From assembly GCA_002719135.1 (NCBI GenBank), contig PBGU01000004.1:5189-14374 (forward strand): a DNA stretch of 9,186 nucleotides, read 5' to 3'. This document shows positions 1 through 7,471 of the stretch, piece after piece. The translations under genes and the position numbers were made by a program. The notes below the pieces were generated by a model, which ran no database searches, was not told where the DNA came from, and saw only the letters and a list, made by a program, of their open reading frames with translations. Position 1 is the stretch's first letter. Every line of letters starts with the position of its first letter. The DNA comes from Gammaproteobacteria bacterium. GTDB lineage: Bacteria > Pseudomonadota > Gammaproteobacteria > Pseudomonadales > Azotimanducaceae.

Positions 1-1293
1 TTTTTGCGTCACCCAGACATGGCGTTCAAATTGGCTCAAGGCGTAACCACGGTGGTAGCGGGCAACTGTGGCTTCAGTGCTATCCCAGCGGAACCTTCCA
101 CGGACCCAAACGTCGCCAGCGGCGGCATTTTGGCCGGCCTGAGCGACGCGGATTTCACGGACTTGGAGGGATATTTCGACGCCGTCATCGCACGTAAACC
201 AGCCATCAACAACATGATGTTAGTCGGTCACAACACGATCCGGTCCATCACCATGGGGCTCGAACCGAAAGCACCGACAACGCACCAACTAGGTCTGATG
301 CGAGGTCACGTCGAACGAGCCATGGAGCAAGGCGCCTGCGGCTTTTCAACGGGCTTGATCTATCGACCTGGCCGCTACAGCAATACCGACGAAGTGATCG
401 AACTGACTCGATCCGTAACGGATTACGACGGTCTCTACGCAACCCACATGCGTAACGAAGGTGAAGGACTTCTGGAGGCGATCGAAGAAACACTCACTAT
501 TGGACGAGAGGCGGATGTGCATGCACACATATCGCACCATAAGGCCGCCGGTCGGCCCAATTGGGGCAAGGTCGGCGCTTCGTTAGCTCGTGTCGAAACC
601 GCCATCAGATCGGGCCAACGCGTGACACTTGATGTCTATCCGTACACCGCGGGTAGCGGTCGCATGATCGAGTACTTTAATTTAGATAACCCAAGTCGCG
701 AGCTCGCCGAAGTGATTCGTATCGCCAGTTGCCCCGCATTCCGAGAGTTCGAGGGTCGGATGCTGACCGACATTGCGAGCGAACGAAACATCGATATCAC
801 CGAAGCCGTGTTGCTCATTCTCAAAGCCCCGAAGGGGGATCAAACCATTTGCATTCAGTTCATCATCGACGAGGCTGACATCGAAACGAACCTTGCCTAT
901 CACGACATGATGATCGGTTCAGACGGTATCCCGGCATTGCGGGGTAAACCGCATCCGAGGTTGTTTGGTACGTTTCCTCGAATTCTCAGAAAATACGTTC
1001 GCGAGCGCGGCATCTTGAGTTTGTCCGAAGCGATCCGGCGGATGACGTCACTCTCGGCGTCGACCTTTGGGATGGATGGCCGCGGTCGCATCGCAGAAGG
1101 ATGTTTCGCCGACTTGGTTCTTTTCGATGCCGACACCGTTCACGACACCGCAACCTACGACGATCCCAAACGAGAACCCGAGGGAATTTCGTTGGTCGTC
1201 GTCAACGGAGCCGTCGCATTAGAACGTGGCCAACACACGGGTGTTGGCTCCGGAAAAATGCTGAGATTTCACGCCGCCGCACACGACGACTAG
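1..1293 (+). CDS. N-acyl-D-amino-acid deacylase (D-aminoacylase family amidohydrolase), 5'-truncated
   Basis: The frame is open from base 1 and ends at TAG 1291-1293, so the true start lies left of the window. Members are about 480-530 residues, so roughly 60-80 N-terminal residues are missing, including the HxH metal pair and the start of the small beta domain. Counting from the Leu codon at 4-6 as residue 1, the family landmarks are visible in order: QGVTTVVAGNCG with the metal-ligand Cys22; GFSTGLIYRPG at 113-123; THMRNEGE with His148; ISHHK with His178/His179 and Lys180; DVYPYTAGSG at 210-219; and IGSDGIP with the catalytic Asp307. The C-terminus (GRIAEGCFADLVLFDADTV, then VVVNG) is the usual closing strand of the amidohydrolase small domain. 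These zinc enzymes hydrolyse N-acyl-D-amino acids to D-amino acid plus carboxylate and are normally cytoplasmic. The exact substrate cannot be read from sequence; other amide or N-acyl substrates are possible. The downstream PhyH gene may be co-transcribed. Confidence 0.9.
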   Translation, partial: FLRHPDMAFKLAQGVTTVVAGNCGFSAIPAEPSTDPNVASGGILAGLSDADFTDLEGYFDAVIARKPAINNMMLVGHNTIRSITMGLEPKAPTTHQLGLMRGHVERAMEQGACGFSTGLIYRPGRYSNTDEVIELTRSVTDYDGLYATHMRNEGEGLLEAIEETLTIGREADVHAHISHHKAAGRPNWGKVGASLARVETAIRSGQRVTLDVYPYTAGSGRMIEYFNLDNPSRELAEVIRIASCPAFREFEGRMLTDIASERNIDITEAVLLILKAPKGDQTICIQFIIDEADIETNLAYHDMMIGSDGIPALRGKPHPRLFGTFPRILRKYVRERGILSLSEAIRRMTSLSASTFGMDGRGRIAEGCFADLVLFDADTVHDTATYDDPKREPEGISLVVVNGAVALERGQHTGVGSGKMLRFHAAAHDD

Positions 1294-1371
1294 ATTCGCT
1301 CCGGGTGAGATAACTTTGCATCCGAGGAAGTATGTGTGCGCAGCGAGTCCACTGTATATAAGATCCTAAGC

Positions 1372-1379
1372 GGGAGGTG
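1372..1379 (+). promoter_or_regulatory. Shine-Dalgarno of the PhyH-family gene (decides its start)
   Basis: GGGAGGTG is a strong purine-rich ribosome binding site. Its GGAGG core (1373-1377) lies 5 bases before the GTG at 1383. The other in-frame GTG, at 1377, sits inside the site itself, so 1383 is the better start. Confidence 0.7.
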
Positions 1380-1382
1380 ACC

Positions 1383-2234
1383 GTGGACGAAGAACTAGAA
1401 CTTTATCAATACCTGTACGACCTACAGGGCTTTCTCGTGATCGAAGACGTATTGAGTGCGGAGGAGGTTGCCGCCTTAAACACCCTCGTCGATGCCCATG
1501 TTCCGGCGGTACCTGACAATTGGAACGAAATCACCAACGACCCGAAACTCGGTATGTACAACTTATACCGCTTTGGTATGGCGGGTGGTTCCTACGAGTC
1601 CGGCCCGGGCTTCCTCGAATACGGGCAACCCTTTGTTGACCTTATCGATCACCCGTTGGTCCTCAAGATCTTGCGACTTCAGCTCGGTGACTGCTTCCGT
1701 TTGGATCGGATCTTCGGCATGCGCATGCAGAAGGGTATGCCCAACGGTAAGTTGCACGCCGATTACGGGGCCTCAGAACCGTTTACCCGTGCAGAACCCG
1801 GGCGCCATTACCCTCAACCCGCTTTTCAAGCGTTGCACGGTTTTGGCGTCGCCGCCTTTAATTTGACCGATAGCGGCCCGGAAACGGGCGGGTTACGTGT
1901 AATCCCATCGAGTCATAACAGTCACTTCAAACTTCCACAGGCAATCCGTAACGAAGAAATTGATGGCATAGCGATTTGTCCGCACGCACCCGCGGGCAGC
2001 GTCACGCTCTTTTCCGAAGCCACCATGCATGGCACCGCAGAATGGCACGCAGACCATGAACGCCGATCGATTCTCTATAAATACTGTGCGTCGCAATTGA
2101 GTTGGTCCAGAAGTCGAGTAACCGCGCCCAAAGGAGTGGATCTCAGTGACCAACAGCGACTACTGCTCGCAGAACCCGCCGGCGCACACTGGTTTTTTCC
2201 GTCTTTATTCGGTGACGAAGTCGCCGGTGCTTAA
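1383..2234 (+). CDS. Phytanoyl-CoA dioxygenase (PhyH) family Fe(II)/2-oxoglutarate oxygenase
   Basis: A 283-residue protein from the GTG at 1383 (285 if the GTG at 1377 is used). The N-terminus (LYQYLYDLQGFLVIEDVLSA, then EEVAALN) is the typical PhyH opening. The metal triad is His125-x-Asp127 (in GKLHADYG) and distal His216 (TMHGT). Arg227, 11 residues after the distal His, fits the 2-oxoglutarate carboxylate-binding Arg; the His-to-His and His-to-Arg spacings resemble human phytanoyl-CoA hydroxylase. ETGGLRVIPSSHNSH at about 167-181 is the other family hallmark. No signal peptide, so cytoplasmic. It should couple 2-oxoglutarate decarboxylation to hydroxylation of a small organic substrate, but this family ranges from fatty acyl-CoA to ectoine, phosphonate and natural-product hydroxylases, so the substrate is not assignable. 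It lies about 90 bases after the amidohydrolase on the same strand and could share its transcript. Its last four bases overlap the convergent receptor gene. Confidence 0.88.
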   Translation: MDEELELYQYLYDLQGFLVIEDVLSAEEVAALNTLVDAHVPAVPDNWNEITNDPKLGMYNLYRFGMAGGSYESGPGFLEYGQPFVDLIDHPLVLKILRLQLGDCFRLDRIFGMRMQKGMPNGKLHADYGASEPFTRAEPGRHYPQPAFQALHGFGVAAFNLTDSGPETGGLRVIPSSHNSHFKLPQAIRNEEIDGIAICPHAPAGSVTLFSEATMHGTAEWHADHERRSILYKYCASQLSWSRSRVTAPKGVDLSDQQRLLLAEPAGAHWFFPSLFGDEVAGA

Positions 2235-4474
2235 AAACTAAGATCCAAACCGACCAGGGCTGTTCGACTCTTATTGGGCCTCGCTCCATACGGGTGAAGA
2301 CCCACAATATCCGAGCTGTCGGCCAGGTTCTCAACGCGAGCGAACAAGCCGAGATTGTCGTTAACAGACCAACGACCGGCAATATCCACGGTAAAAGAAC
2401 TGTCGGTCATTTCGAAGACTCCGCATGTTGCTCGCACGCATGTTTCGTCTACGAAGTTGGCACTCAAGTGCACCGCCCATTGCGGTTGCACGAAGCCGAT
2501 CATTGCGTAGAGCTGATGTTTGGGGATATACGGGATCGGATCGCCGGCGCTGACGTCTCCGAAAAAGGCCGTGTCAGCGATATCGGTGTCGAACGAGCCA
2601 TCAATGTACGTGTAGGCAAGTTCCATAGGAACATTGGACCCGGCCAGCTCCGTCCCTGCGATAAATTCGACGCCTCTGACAGTCACCGCGTCGCCGTTAA
2701 ACGCGTCGCCTATCTCGCAGTTAGCGCCAGAAGAAGCCGTGCACTCGCCCAACAGATTGTCGTAATCGCTTAAGAATCCAATCATCTCGAGGCGATAGCC
2801 ATCCGATCGGTGACGAATTCCAAATTCATAATTGAGCGCTTCCTCTTCTTGCACACCCTCGACATTCGAGGGCGCAGTAAACCCTTTGTGCACGCCAGCA
2901 ATCAACGCCGTCGTCTCATTAAGTCTATACAAAGCACCCATGCCCGGAAGGGCGACACGGGTCGTGTTTGATCGCGTGCTCCTACGATTATCCAGCGACC
3001 GACTCGCCGGATTCTCGGTTCGACCCGCTCGGATTTCGTACCGGATCCGCCGCTGGTCGATATCTTCATAACGAATTCCTGGCGTTAATGTCCAAGAACC
3101 GAATTCGATTCGGTCGTAGATATGAAATGCGATAGCGTCCGCTTGCTGAATCCGATTCCCAGCATTGCCTAGTAGGCCCACGTCATCGAGCACCAGATGC
3201 CCACCTTCCTGCCGGTACGTACTGTTGCGCTGTAAGCGATCCTCCTCGTCTTGGTGATATCGCAAACCTGCTTCCATGCGATGACTGGCACCGGACGTAT
3301 TGAAATCCCATACCGCCAGCAGCTGAATACCGCGAGAAAAATACTCACGTTCGTTCGCTCGGACCTGAATACTTCCAGGAGCCGTGTCTAACGTTCCATC
3401 CAATACGCCCGCTAGTTGGTCAGCGGACCAATCTCCTATCGCTTGTCCCCTATTCACTGCCGCCACAACGCTGGACCAGCTGGTTTTCGAAAACACGCTG
3501 GCGTTGTCACTACCGTCGAGGTCGATGCCCTCCGTTTTAAACCAGTTCCGGGCAAGAGTGTTGTTGTACACAGTCGCTGAAAAACTCACGGCATCCGCAT
3601 CGTATCCATACCGCAAAATGACCTGTTCATGATCGGCACGAATCTGGTCAAGGGAAGAAAGCCCGTAACGCCGCTTCGCATCTCGACTGAAATCAATATT
3701 GGTCAATCCCAAATAACTCTGATTTGAGGTCTGATCGGCCAGTTGGATCTTGACCGCCAAACTATGGGGTGAGTCGTCGGGGCTATATGCCCCCTTTAAC
3801 GTGTAGTCCTTTACATCGAGTCCCGTTTCTCCGCCGCTACGATCGATCTTCTGGTAACCCGCACTATGCCATTGCTGCGTCTCTATCAAGAAACCGAAAC
3901 CGTCGTCCGAGGTGTCGCCATAGGTCGCATGCACGCGAACCGATTCATCCTGACCCATCTCGGCCGCGATCCGCCCTTCCGCTCCTCGCGGAATCGGCGT
4001 TGAGATCATGTTCAACGCGCCGCCAATGGTGTAGGGACCTTGCGTAATCGCGGATGGCCCTTTCAATACCTCAAACGCAGACATTCTTCCTGCCGTCGGA
4101 AAGTAGTACGCCGACGGAGCCGAATAGGGTGCAGGCGCGATCAGCACGCTGTCTTCAAGAAGCGTAATACGGCCACTGCGTTCTGTCGCAACACCGCGAA
4201 TACTAATATTTGGGCGAAGTCCATAACCGTCTTCGACCTGTACCGAAACGCCTGGGACTTGCCGCGCGATGCGCTGAATATCTGTGTGGCCGAAACGCTT
4301 CAATTGCTCAGCGTCAATCACCTGAGCCGAACCCGTGACACCTAGTTGCAGTTCACGGGCCCCTACAATCGTGACTTCTTCGTAAAAGAGCGTATTGAGG
4401 CTTTCGTCGTTTACGTCGCCGTGGGATACAGCGGTGATCCAAACTGCGGACATGCAAATGAGCTTTCGGTACAT
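2231..4474 (-). CDS. TonB-dependent outer-membrane receptor, FecA-like (probable iron-chelate importer)
   Basis: A 747-residue protein from ATG 4474. The n-region MYRK and a hydrophobic stretch to about residue 18 form a likely signal peptide. EEVTIVGAR (32-40) is a plausible TonB box. The plug covers about 44-160 and contains EDGYGLRPNISIRG (81-94), TLLEDSVLIAPAPYSAPSA and GRMSAFEVLKGPSAITQGPY then GGALN, strongly like FecA-type ferric citrate receptors. The rest is a beta-barrel ending in ALVGLDLSF, with the terminal Phe typical of outer-membrane proteins. Two Cys pairs (LLGECTASSGANCEIGD and DETCVRATCG) probably form disulphides in surface loops. There is no FecA-type N-terminal signalling extension and no fecIR-like pair in the window. 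The start has a poor Shine-Dalgarno; Met8 is an alternative but would lose the charged n-region. A Fur box 44 bases upstream supports an iron role. The ligand (citrate, another siderophore, other chelate) is inferred only from plug similarity. Confidence 0.93.
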   Translation of the reverse strand: MYRKLICMSAVWITAVSHGDVNDESLNTLFYEEVTIVGARELQLGVTGSAQVIDAEQLKRFGHTDIQRIARQVPGVSVQVEDGYGLRPNISIRGVATERSGRITLLEDSVLIAPAPYSAPSAYYFPTAGRMSAFEVLKGPSAITQGPYTIGGALNMISTPIPRGAEGRIAAEMGQDESVRVHATYGDTSDDGFGFLIETQQWHSAGYQKIDRSGGETGLDVKDYTLKGAYSPDDSPHSLAVKIQLADQTSNQSYLGLTNIDFSRDAKRRYGLSSLDQIRADHEQVILRYGYDADAVSFSATVYNNTLARNWFKTEGIDLDGSDNASVFSKTSWSSVVAAVNRGQAIGDWSADQLAGVLDGTLDTAPGSIQVRANEREYFSRGIQLLAVWDFNTSGASHRMEAGLRYHQDEEDRLQRNSTYRQEGGHLVLDDVGLLGNAGNRIQQADAIAFHIYDRIEFGSWTLTPGIRYEDIDQRRIRYEIRAGRTENPASRSLDNRRSTRSNTTRVALPGMGALYRLNETTALIAGVHKGFTAPSNVEGVQEEEALNYEFGIRHRSDGYRLEMIGFLSDYDNLLGECTASSGANCEIGDAFNGDAVTVRGVEFIAGTELAGSNVPMELAYTYIDGSFDTDIADTAFFGDVSAGDPIPYIPKHQLYAMIGFVQPQWAVHLSANFVDETCVRATCGVFEMTDSSFTVDIAGRWSVNDNLGLFARVENLADSSDIVGLHPYGARPNKSRTALVGLDLSF

Positions 4475-4498
4475 CGGAACCAGGCGCCTACTTCACTA

Positions 4499-4504
4499 TT
4501 TATA
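4499..4504 (-). promoter_or_regulatory. Putative -10 element of the receptor gene
   Basis: On the minus strand this reads TATAAA in an AT-rich run, 25 bases before the receptor ATG. With a 17-base spacer the -35 region falls next to and inside the Fur box. No good -35 hexamer is seen, so this is tentative. Confidence 0.35.
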
Positions 4505-4518
4505 AACCGTAATGCAAA

Positions 4519-4533
4519 TGAGAATGATTATCA
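4519..4533 (-). promoter_or_regulatory. Fur box (ferric uptake regulator operator)
   Basis: TGAGAATGATTATCA matches the 7-1-7 Fur consensus TGATAATnATTATCA at all but one position, and flanking bases continue the AT-rich pattern. It is centred about 52 bases upstream of the receptor start and overlaps where its -35 region should be, as expected for iron-dependent repression. It is about 128 bases from the start of the divergent alcohol dehydrogenase gene, so control of that gene is possible but less certain. Confidence 0.85.
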
Positions 4534-4661
4534 ATAACTGGAAAATTGATATCCATGTAAGCCGCCTACCTGATCGCCACGATATTTCCAATAAAAGCGC
4601 GCGACGACGCTCGTAACGTTGAATACTATTGGATGGTTTGAATCTACTGTAGAGAGATCCT

Positions 4662-6881
4662 ATGCGAGCCTTAATTACGGTTGTCGCCATCGTGGTCGCC
4701 ATCGCCGCCCTTATTCTTTTCGTCCAGAACGAGCCCACTTCAGACCCCGCCGTTACTTCGGCTACCTCCGAGGATCTCGCAGCTCCAACAGCCACCATCG
4801 GTCTAATCGACGATGCGAGAATTAATAACGCGGAGTCTGAACCCGGCAACTGGCTCGCCTACGGGCGCACGTATGAAGAACAGCGGTTCTCACCTCTAAA
4901 GCAAATAAATAGAGAAACCGTGAGCGAACTCGGGCTCACCTGGTCACGCGACATGGGTACGAATCGAGTCCAGGAGGCGACCCCCATCATCGTCGATGGG
5001 GTCATGTTTCTTACCAGCTCGTGGAGTCGAGTATTTGCCGTCGATGCGGTGACCGGGGACCAGCTTTGGGCCTACGACCCCAAAGTCCCGGGGGAGTGGG
5101 GAAGACGTGCCTGTTGCGACGTCGTCAACCGAGGCGTAGCCGTCTATCAAGGTCGTGTGTACGTCGCGAGCCTCGATGGTCGCCTGATTGCTCTCGATGC
5201 CGCCACAGGAATCAAGGTGTGGGAAGTCGATACCATCATCGATCGTGATCGTTTCTATACGATCACGGGCGCGCCCCGGGCCGCTAAGGGTAAGATTTTC
5301 ATTGGTAACGGCGGCGCTGAATTCGGCGTGCGCGGTTACGTTACTGCATACGACGCGGAAACCGGCGAGCAGGTATGGCGTTTCTACACGGTGCCTGGAG
5401 ATCCCTCGCTACCGTTCGAGCATCCCGAAATGGAGCTCGCCGCTGAAACTTGGAAAGGCGGCGAGTGGTGGAAAATTGGCGGGGGCGGAACGGTCTGGAA
5501 TTCCATTGTCTACGATCCCGATTTTGATCAGATCTACCTCGGTGTCGGCAACGGATCGCCATGGACACGCGTAATCCGTTCACCGGGTGGTGGTGACAAT
5601 TTGTTTCTCGCCTCCATTGTCGCGTTAGACGCCGACACCGGTCGCATGAACTGGTACTACCAGACCACGCCAGGCGATAACTGGGATTACACGGCAGTCC
5701 AGGACATCGCGCTCGCCGACATGACGGTGGACGGAGTGGACCGAAAAGTTTTGCTGCAAGCCCCCAAGAACGGATTCTTTTACGTCATCGATCGCGCTGA
5801 TGGCAAATTGTTACGGGCGCATCCCTTTGCAACCGTCACCTGGGCCACTCACGTCGACATGGAAACAGGACGACCCGTCGAGAACCCGGATCTCAACTAC
5901 CTTGAGAAGGAGCAATGGATTCTTCCTGGACCCCTCGGGGCCCACAACTGGCAAGCGATGTCCGTCGATACCGCAGCCGGCGTCGTTTACCTACCGGCGC
6001 AAGATAATCCACTCATCTACGGCATGTCGGAGGAATGGAAAGCCTCCGGTGTCTACAAGCGCAACGAAGGCGGTTGGAATCTTGGTATCGAGATCGCTGG
6101 TATCGCCCAATTACTGCTCAACAACCTCGAGGACCAACCCACTCCCAAGGGCTACCTGAAGGCGTTTGACCCACTGACCGGGATCGACAAGTGGGTTGTG
6201 GAAATCCCCCACTACTGGAACGGTGGGGTCCTCGGAACAGCCGGTGGATTGGTGTTTCAGGGCGATGCGCTCGGCTACCTGACCGCTTATAACAAAGACA
6301 ACGGGGAAGCGCTGTGGCAGTTCAACACCTACACGTCGATTCTCGCGCCACCTGTTAGTTTCATGATCGACGGAATTCAGTATGTTTCGATCTTGACGGG
6401 GAATGGCGGTGGCGACCTATTCGCCGGCGAGCCGTTACCACCCGTTTCAGAACCTGCGTCCCTGACCTACGGGAACTACGGCAAACTACTAACCTTTAAG
6501 ATCGGTGGAGACGCGGTGCTCGAAGCCCCAACTGCTGTGGATCGGTCGATTCCAGAGCAGCCCGTTCTGACCGCCAGTATCGAAGACATCGCGCGTGGCG
6601 AGCGTCTCTACGGCACTTACTGCGGTTTCTGTCACGGTCTCATCGTCCGCTCAGGTGGTTCAATTTCGGATTTACGGCGCATCAGCGACGCGAGCCACGA
6701 CGCTTTCGACAAAATCGTACTCGAAGGGTTGATGGCATCAGCGGGGATGGCCAGTTTTGCTGACGTGCTGACCACGGAAGATACGGCAAGAATTCATGAT
6801 TACGTGAGGGCCAGAGCCAGCGAAGATCGAGAAGTTGCCCTCGGCAATCAGGACGAGGCACGACTAACCTGGCTTCAATAG
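4662..6881 (+). CDS. Type II quinohaemoprotein alcohol dehydrogenase (PQQ + haem c)
   Basis: A 739-residue protein that oxidises alcohols to aldehydes or ketones in the periplasm and passes electrons from PQQH2 to a fused cytochrome c. Residues 4-21 form one hydrophobic segment (signal peptide or uncleaved anchor), followed by a Thr/Ser/Pro-rich linker to about 50. The eight-bladed PQQ propeller spans about 60-615, with repeated tryptophan-docking motifs such as AVDAVTGDQLW, ALDAATGIKVW and AYDAETGEQVW. The vicinal Cys151-Cys152 pair, Glu220 (GNGGAE), Asn297 (GVGNGSPW) and catalytic Asp342 (GDNWDY) are all present. The C-terminal haem domain has CGFCH at 654-658, with Met696 (GMASF) as probable sixth ligand. 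Position +2 from the catalytic Asp is Thr344, not the Asp typical of lanthanide enzymes, so a calcium-PQQ centre is expected. Length and order fit soluble type II enzymes. The start is ATG 4662 with a weak GAGAG upstream. No PQQ synthesis genes are in the window; substrate range is unknown. Confidence 0.94.
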   Translation: MRALITVVAIVVAIAALILFVQNEPTSDPAVTSATSEDLAAPTATIGLIDDARINNAESEPGNWLAYGRTYEEQRFSPLKQINRETVSELGLTWSRDMGTNRVQEATPIIVDGVMFLTSSWSRVFAVDAVTGDQLWAYDPKVPGEWGRRACCDVVNRGVAVYQGRVYVASLDGRLIALDAATGIKVWEVDTIIDRDRFYTITGAPRAAKGKIFIGNGGAEFGVRGYVTAYDAETGEQVWRFYTVPGDPSLPFEHPEMELAAETWKGGEWWKIGGGGTVWNSIVYDPDFDQIYLGVGNGSPWTRVIRSPGGGDNLFLASIVALDADTGRMNWYYQTTPGDNWDYTAVQDIALADMTVDGVDRKVLLQAPKNGFFYVIDRADGKLLRAHPFATVTWATHVDMETGRPVENPDLNYLEKEQWILPGPLGAHNWQAMSVDTAAGVVYLPAQDNPLIYGMSEEWKASGVYKRNEGGWNLGIEIAGIAQLLLNNLEDQPTPKGYLKAFDPLTGIDKWVVEIPHYWNGGVLGTAGGLVFQGDALGYLTAYNKDNGEALWQFNTYTSILAPPVSFMIDGIQYVSILTGNGGGDLFAGEPLPPVSEPASLTYGNYGKLLTFKIGGDAVLEAPTAVDRSIPEQPVLTASIEDIARGERLYGTYCGFCHGLIVRSGGSISDLRRISDASHDAFDKIVLEGLMASAGMASFADVLTTEDTARIHDYVRARASEDREVALGNQDEARLTWLQ

Positions 6882-6890
6882 TGGTTTAAC

Positions 6891-6939
6891 TGTCGCCAAA
6901 ACGATTGATCGATTCGACTTTAAATCGGCTTTGGCGGCA
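6891..6939. terminator. Imperfect stem-loop between convergent genes, possible bidirectional terminator
   Basis: The arms 6891-6906 and 6923-6939 pair over about 15 base pairs with one G-T wobble and a small internal bulge (CGCCAAA with TTTGGCG; CGATT with AATCG), around a 16-base loop. It lies 10 bases after the dehydrogenase stop and covers the stop and last codons of the opposing gene. Neither side has a following T-tract, so intrinsic termination is uncertain; it may only stabilise 3' ends. Confidence 0.35.
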
Positions 6940-7471
6940 GCGTCGGTGGCGGCAAGCGAATAAACTCGAATCGGGCCTGTTCCCCGCTGGAACCTGATTC
7001 GTCTTGGCGATACTGCGCGGTTGGATCTGGGGAAATGAGATCGGGGTTGATGATTTGCCGGCTCATTCGGCCATTTAAGAGCTGGCCACCCTCTATTTCC
7101 TCCAGCGCCTCTTGCGCTGCTTCAGCCGTGTCCTCGTCCCAGGCGACCTGATAGGCCCTGGGCGCGCCCTCCGCCAGACCCGCCTGATCAAGTTCGCGAA
7201 TCCAAAAATAGATTTTGCCGTCGGCACCGGTGACCTTATCGGGTTCCTCAATCACAACCCAATGGAGGCGGAAATCAGCCGGCATCGGTTCAGCCGTGGC
7301 CCAACCGAGGAGATCGCTGAGCCCGTGCCACGTCACCATGTACAGCATTGAAACGCCAACAATGGCGGCGAATTTAATCCATCTCGCCAACCGCGTGGCT
7401 AAATTCAGGTTCAACAAGAGCGCTGCCGTTGCGGCATAAGCGAGCGCAAGCACAATCGCTGTGGTAATCAA
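6920..7471 (-). CDS. Uncharacterised two-span membrane protein, third gene of the proton-channel operon
   Basis: A 183-residue protein whose family I do not recognise. It has two N-terminal hydrophobic segments at about 3-22 and 32-48, joined by a positively charged loop (TRLARWIK). By the positive-inside rule that loop is cytoplasmic, which puts the N-terminus and the roughly 130-residue C-terminal part in the periplasm. The C-terminal part has a compact mixed region (FRLHWVVIEEPDKV, then GKIYFWIREL, then APRAYQVAWDED), an acidic Ala/Glu-rich helix at about 114-127 and a proline-rich tail (LPPPTLPPKP). The start is TTG at 7471; it shares four bases (TTGA) with the upstream gene's stop, the classic sign of translational coupling, and no ATG is nearby. 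The coupling and shared strand argue that it belongs to the same complex as the two upstream products. A hydrophobic hairpin plus proline-rich end could suit a periplasmic linker, but that is speculation. Confidence 0.8.
   Translation of the reverse strand: MITTAIVLALAYAATAALLLNLNLATRLARWIKFAAIVGVSMLYMVTWHGLSDLLGWATAEPMPADFRLHWVVIEEPDKVTGADGKIYFWIRELDQAGLAEGAPRAYQVAWDEDTAEAAQEALEEIEGGQLLNGRMSRQIINPDLISPDPTAQYRQDESGSSGEQARFEFIRLPPPTLPPKPI

Noticed and set aside
1355..1362. TATATAAG upstream of the PhyH gene as a -10 element.
   Set aside because: No acceptable -35 at 16-18 bases, and the gene could be read from the amidohydrolase transcript. Too weak to list as a promoter.
2211..2225. Small hairpin GGTGAC-GAA-GTCGCC near the end of the PhyH gene as a terminator.
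   Set aside because: The stem has only six pairs including a wobble, lies within codons and has no T-tract on either strand.
2294..2773. A 159-codon open frame on the plus strand inside the receptor gene, and similar long frames opposite or within other genes.
   Set aside because: They are out-of-frame shadows of strongly supported genes and show no recognisable domain or ribosome binding site.
4452..4522. ATGCAAATGAG occurs twice (4452-4462 and 4512-4522), 60 bases apart.
   Set aside because: The first copy is within the receptor's coding sequence and does not continue into a Fur-like site. A chance 11-base match is plausible.
4619..4648. TTGAAT and TCTACT as a promoter for the dehydrogenase gene.
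   Set aside because: The implied transcription start would fall within a few bases of the ATG, leaving no room for the ribosome binding site.
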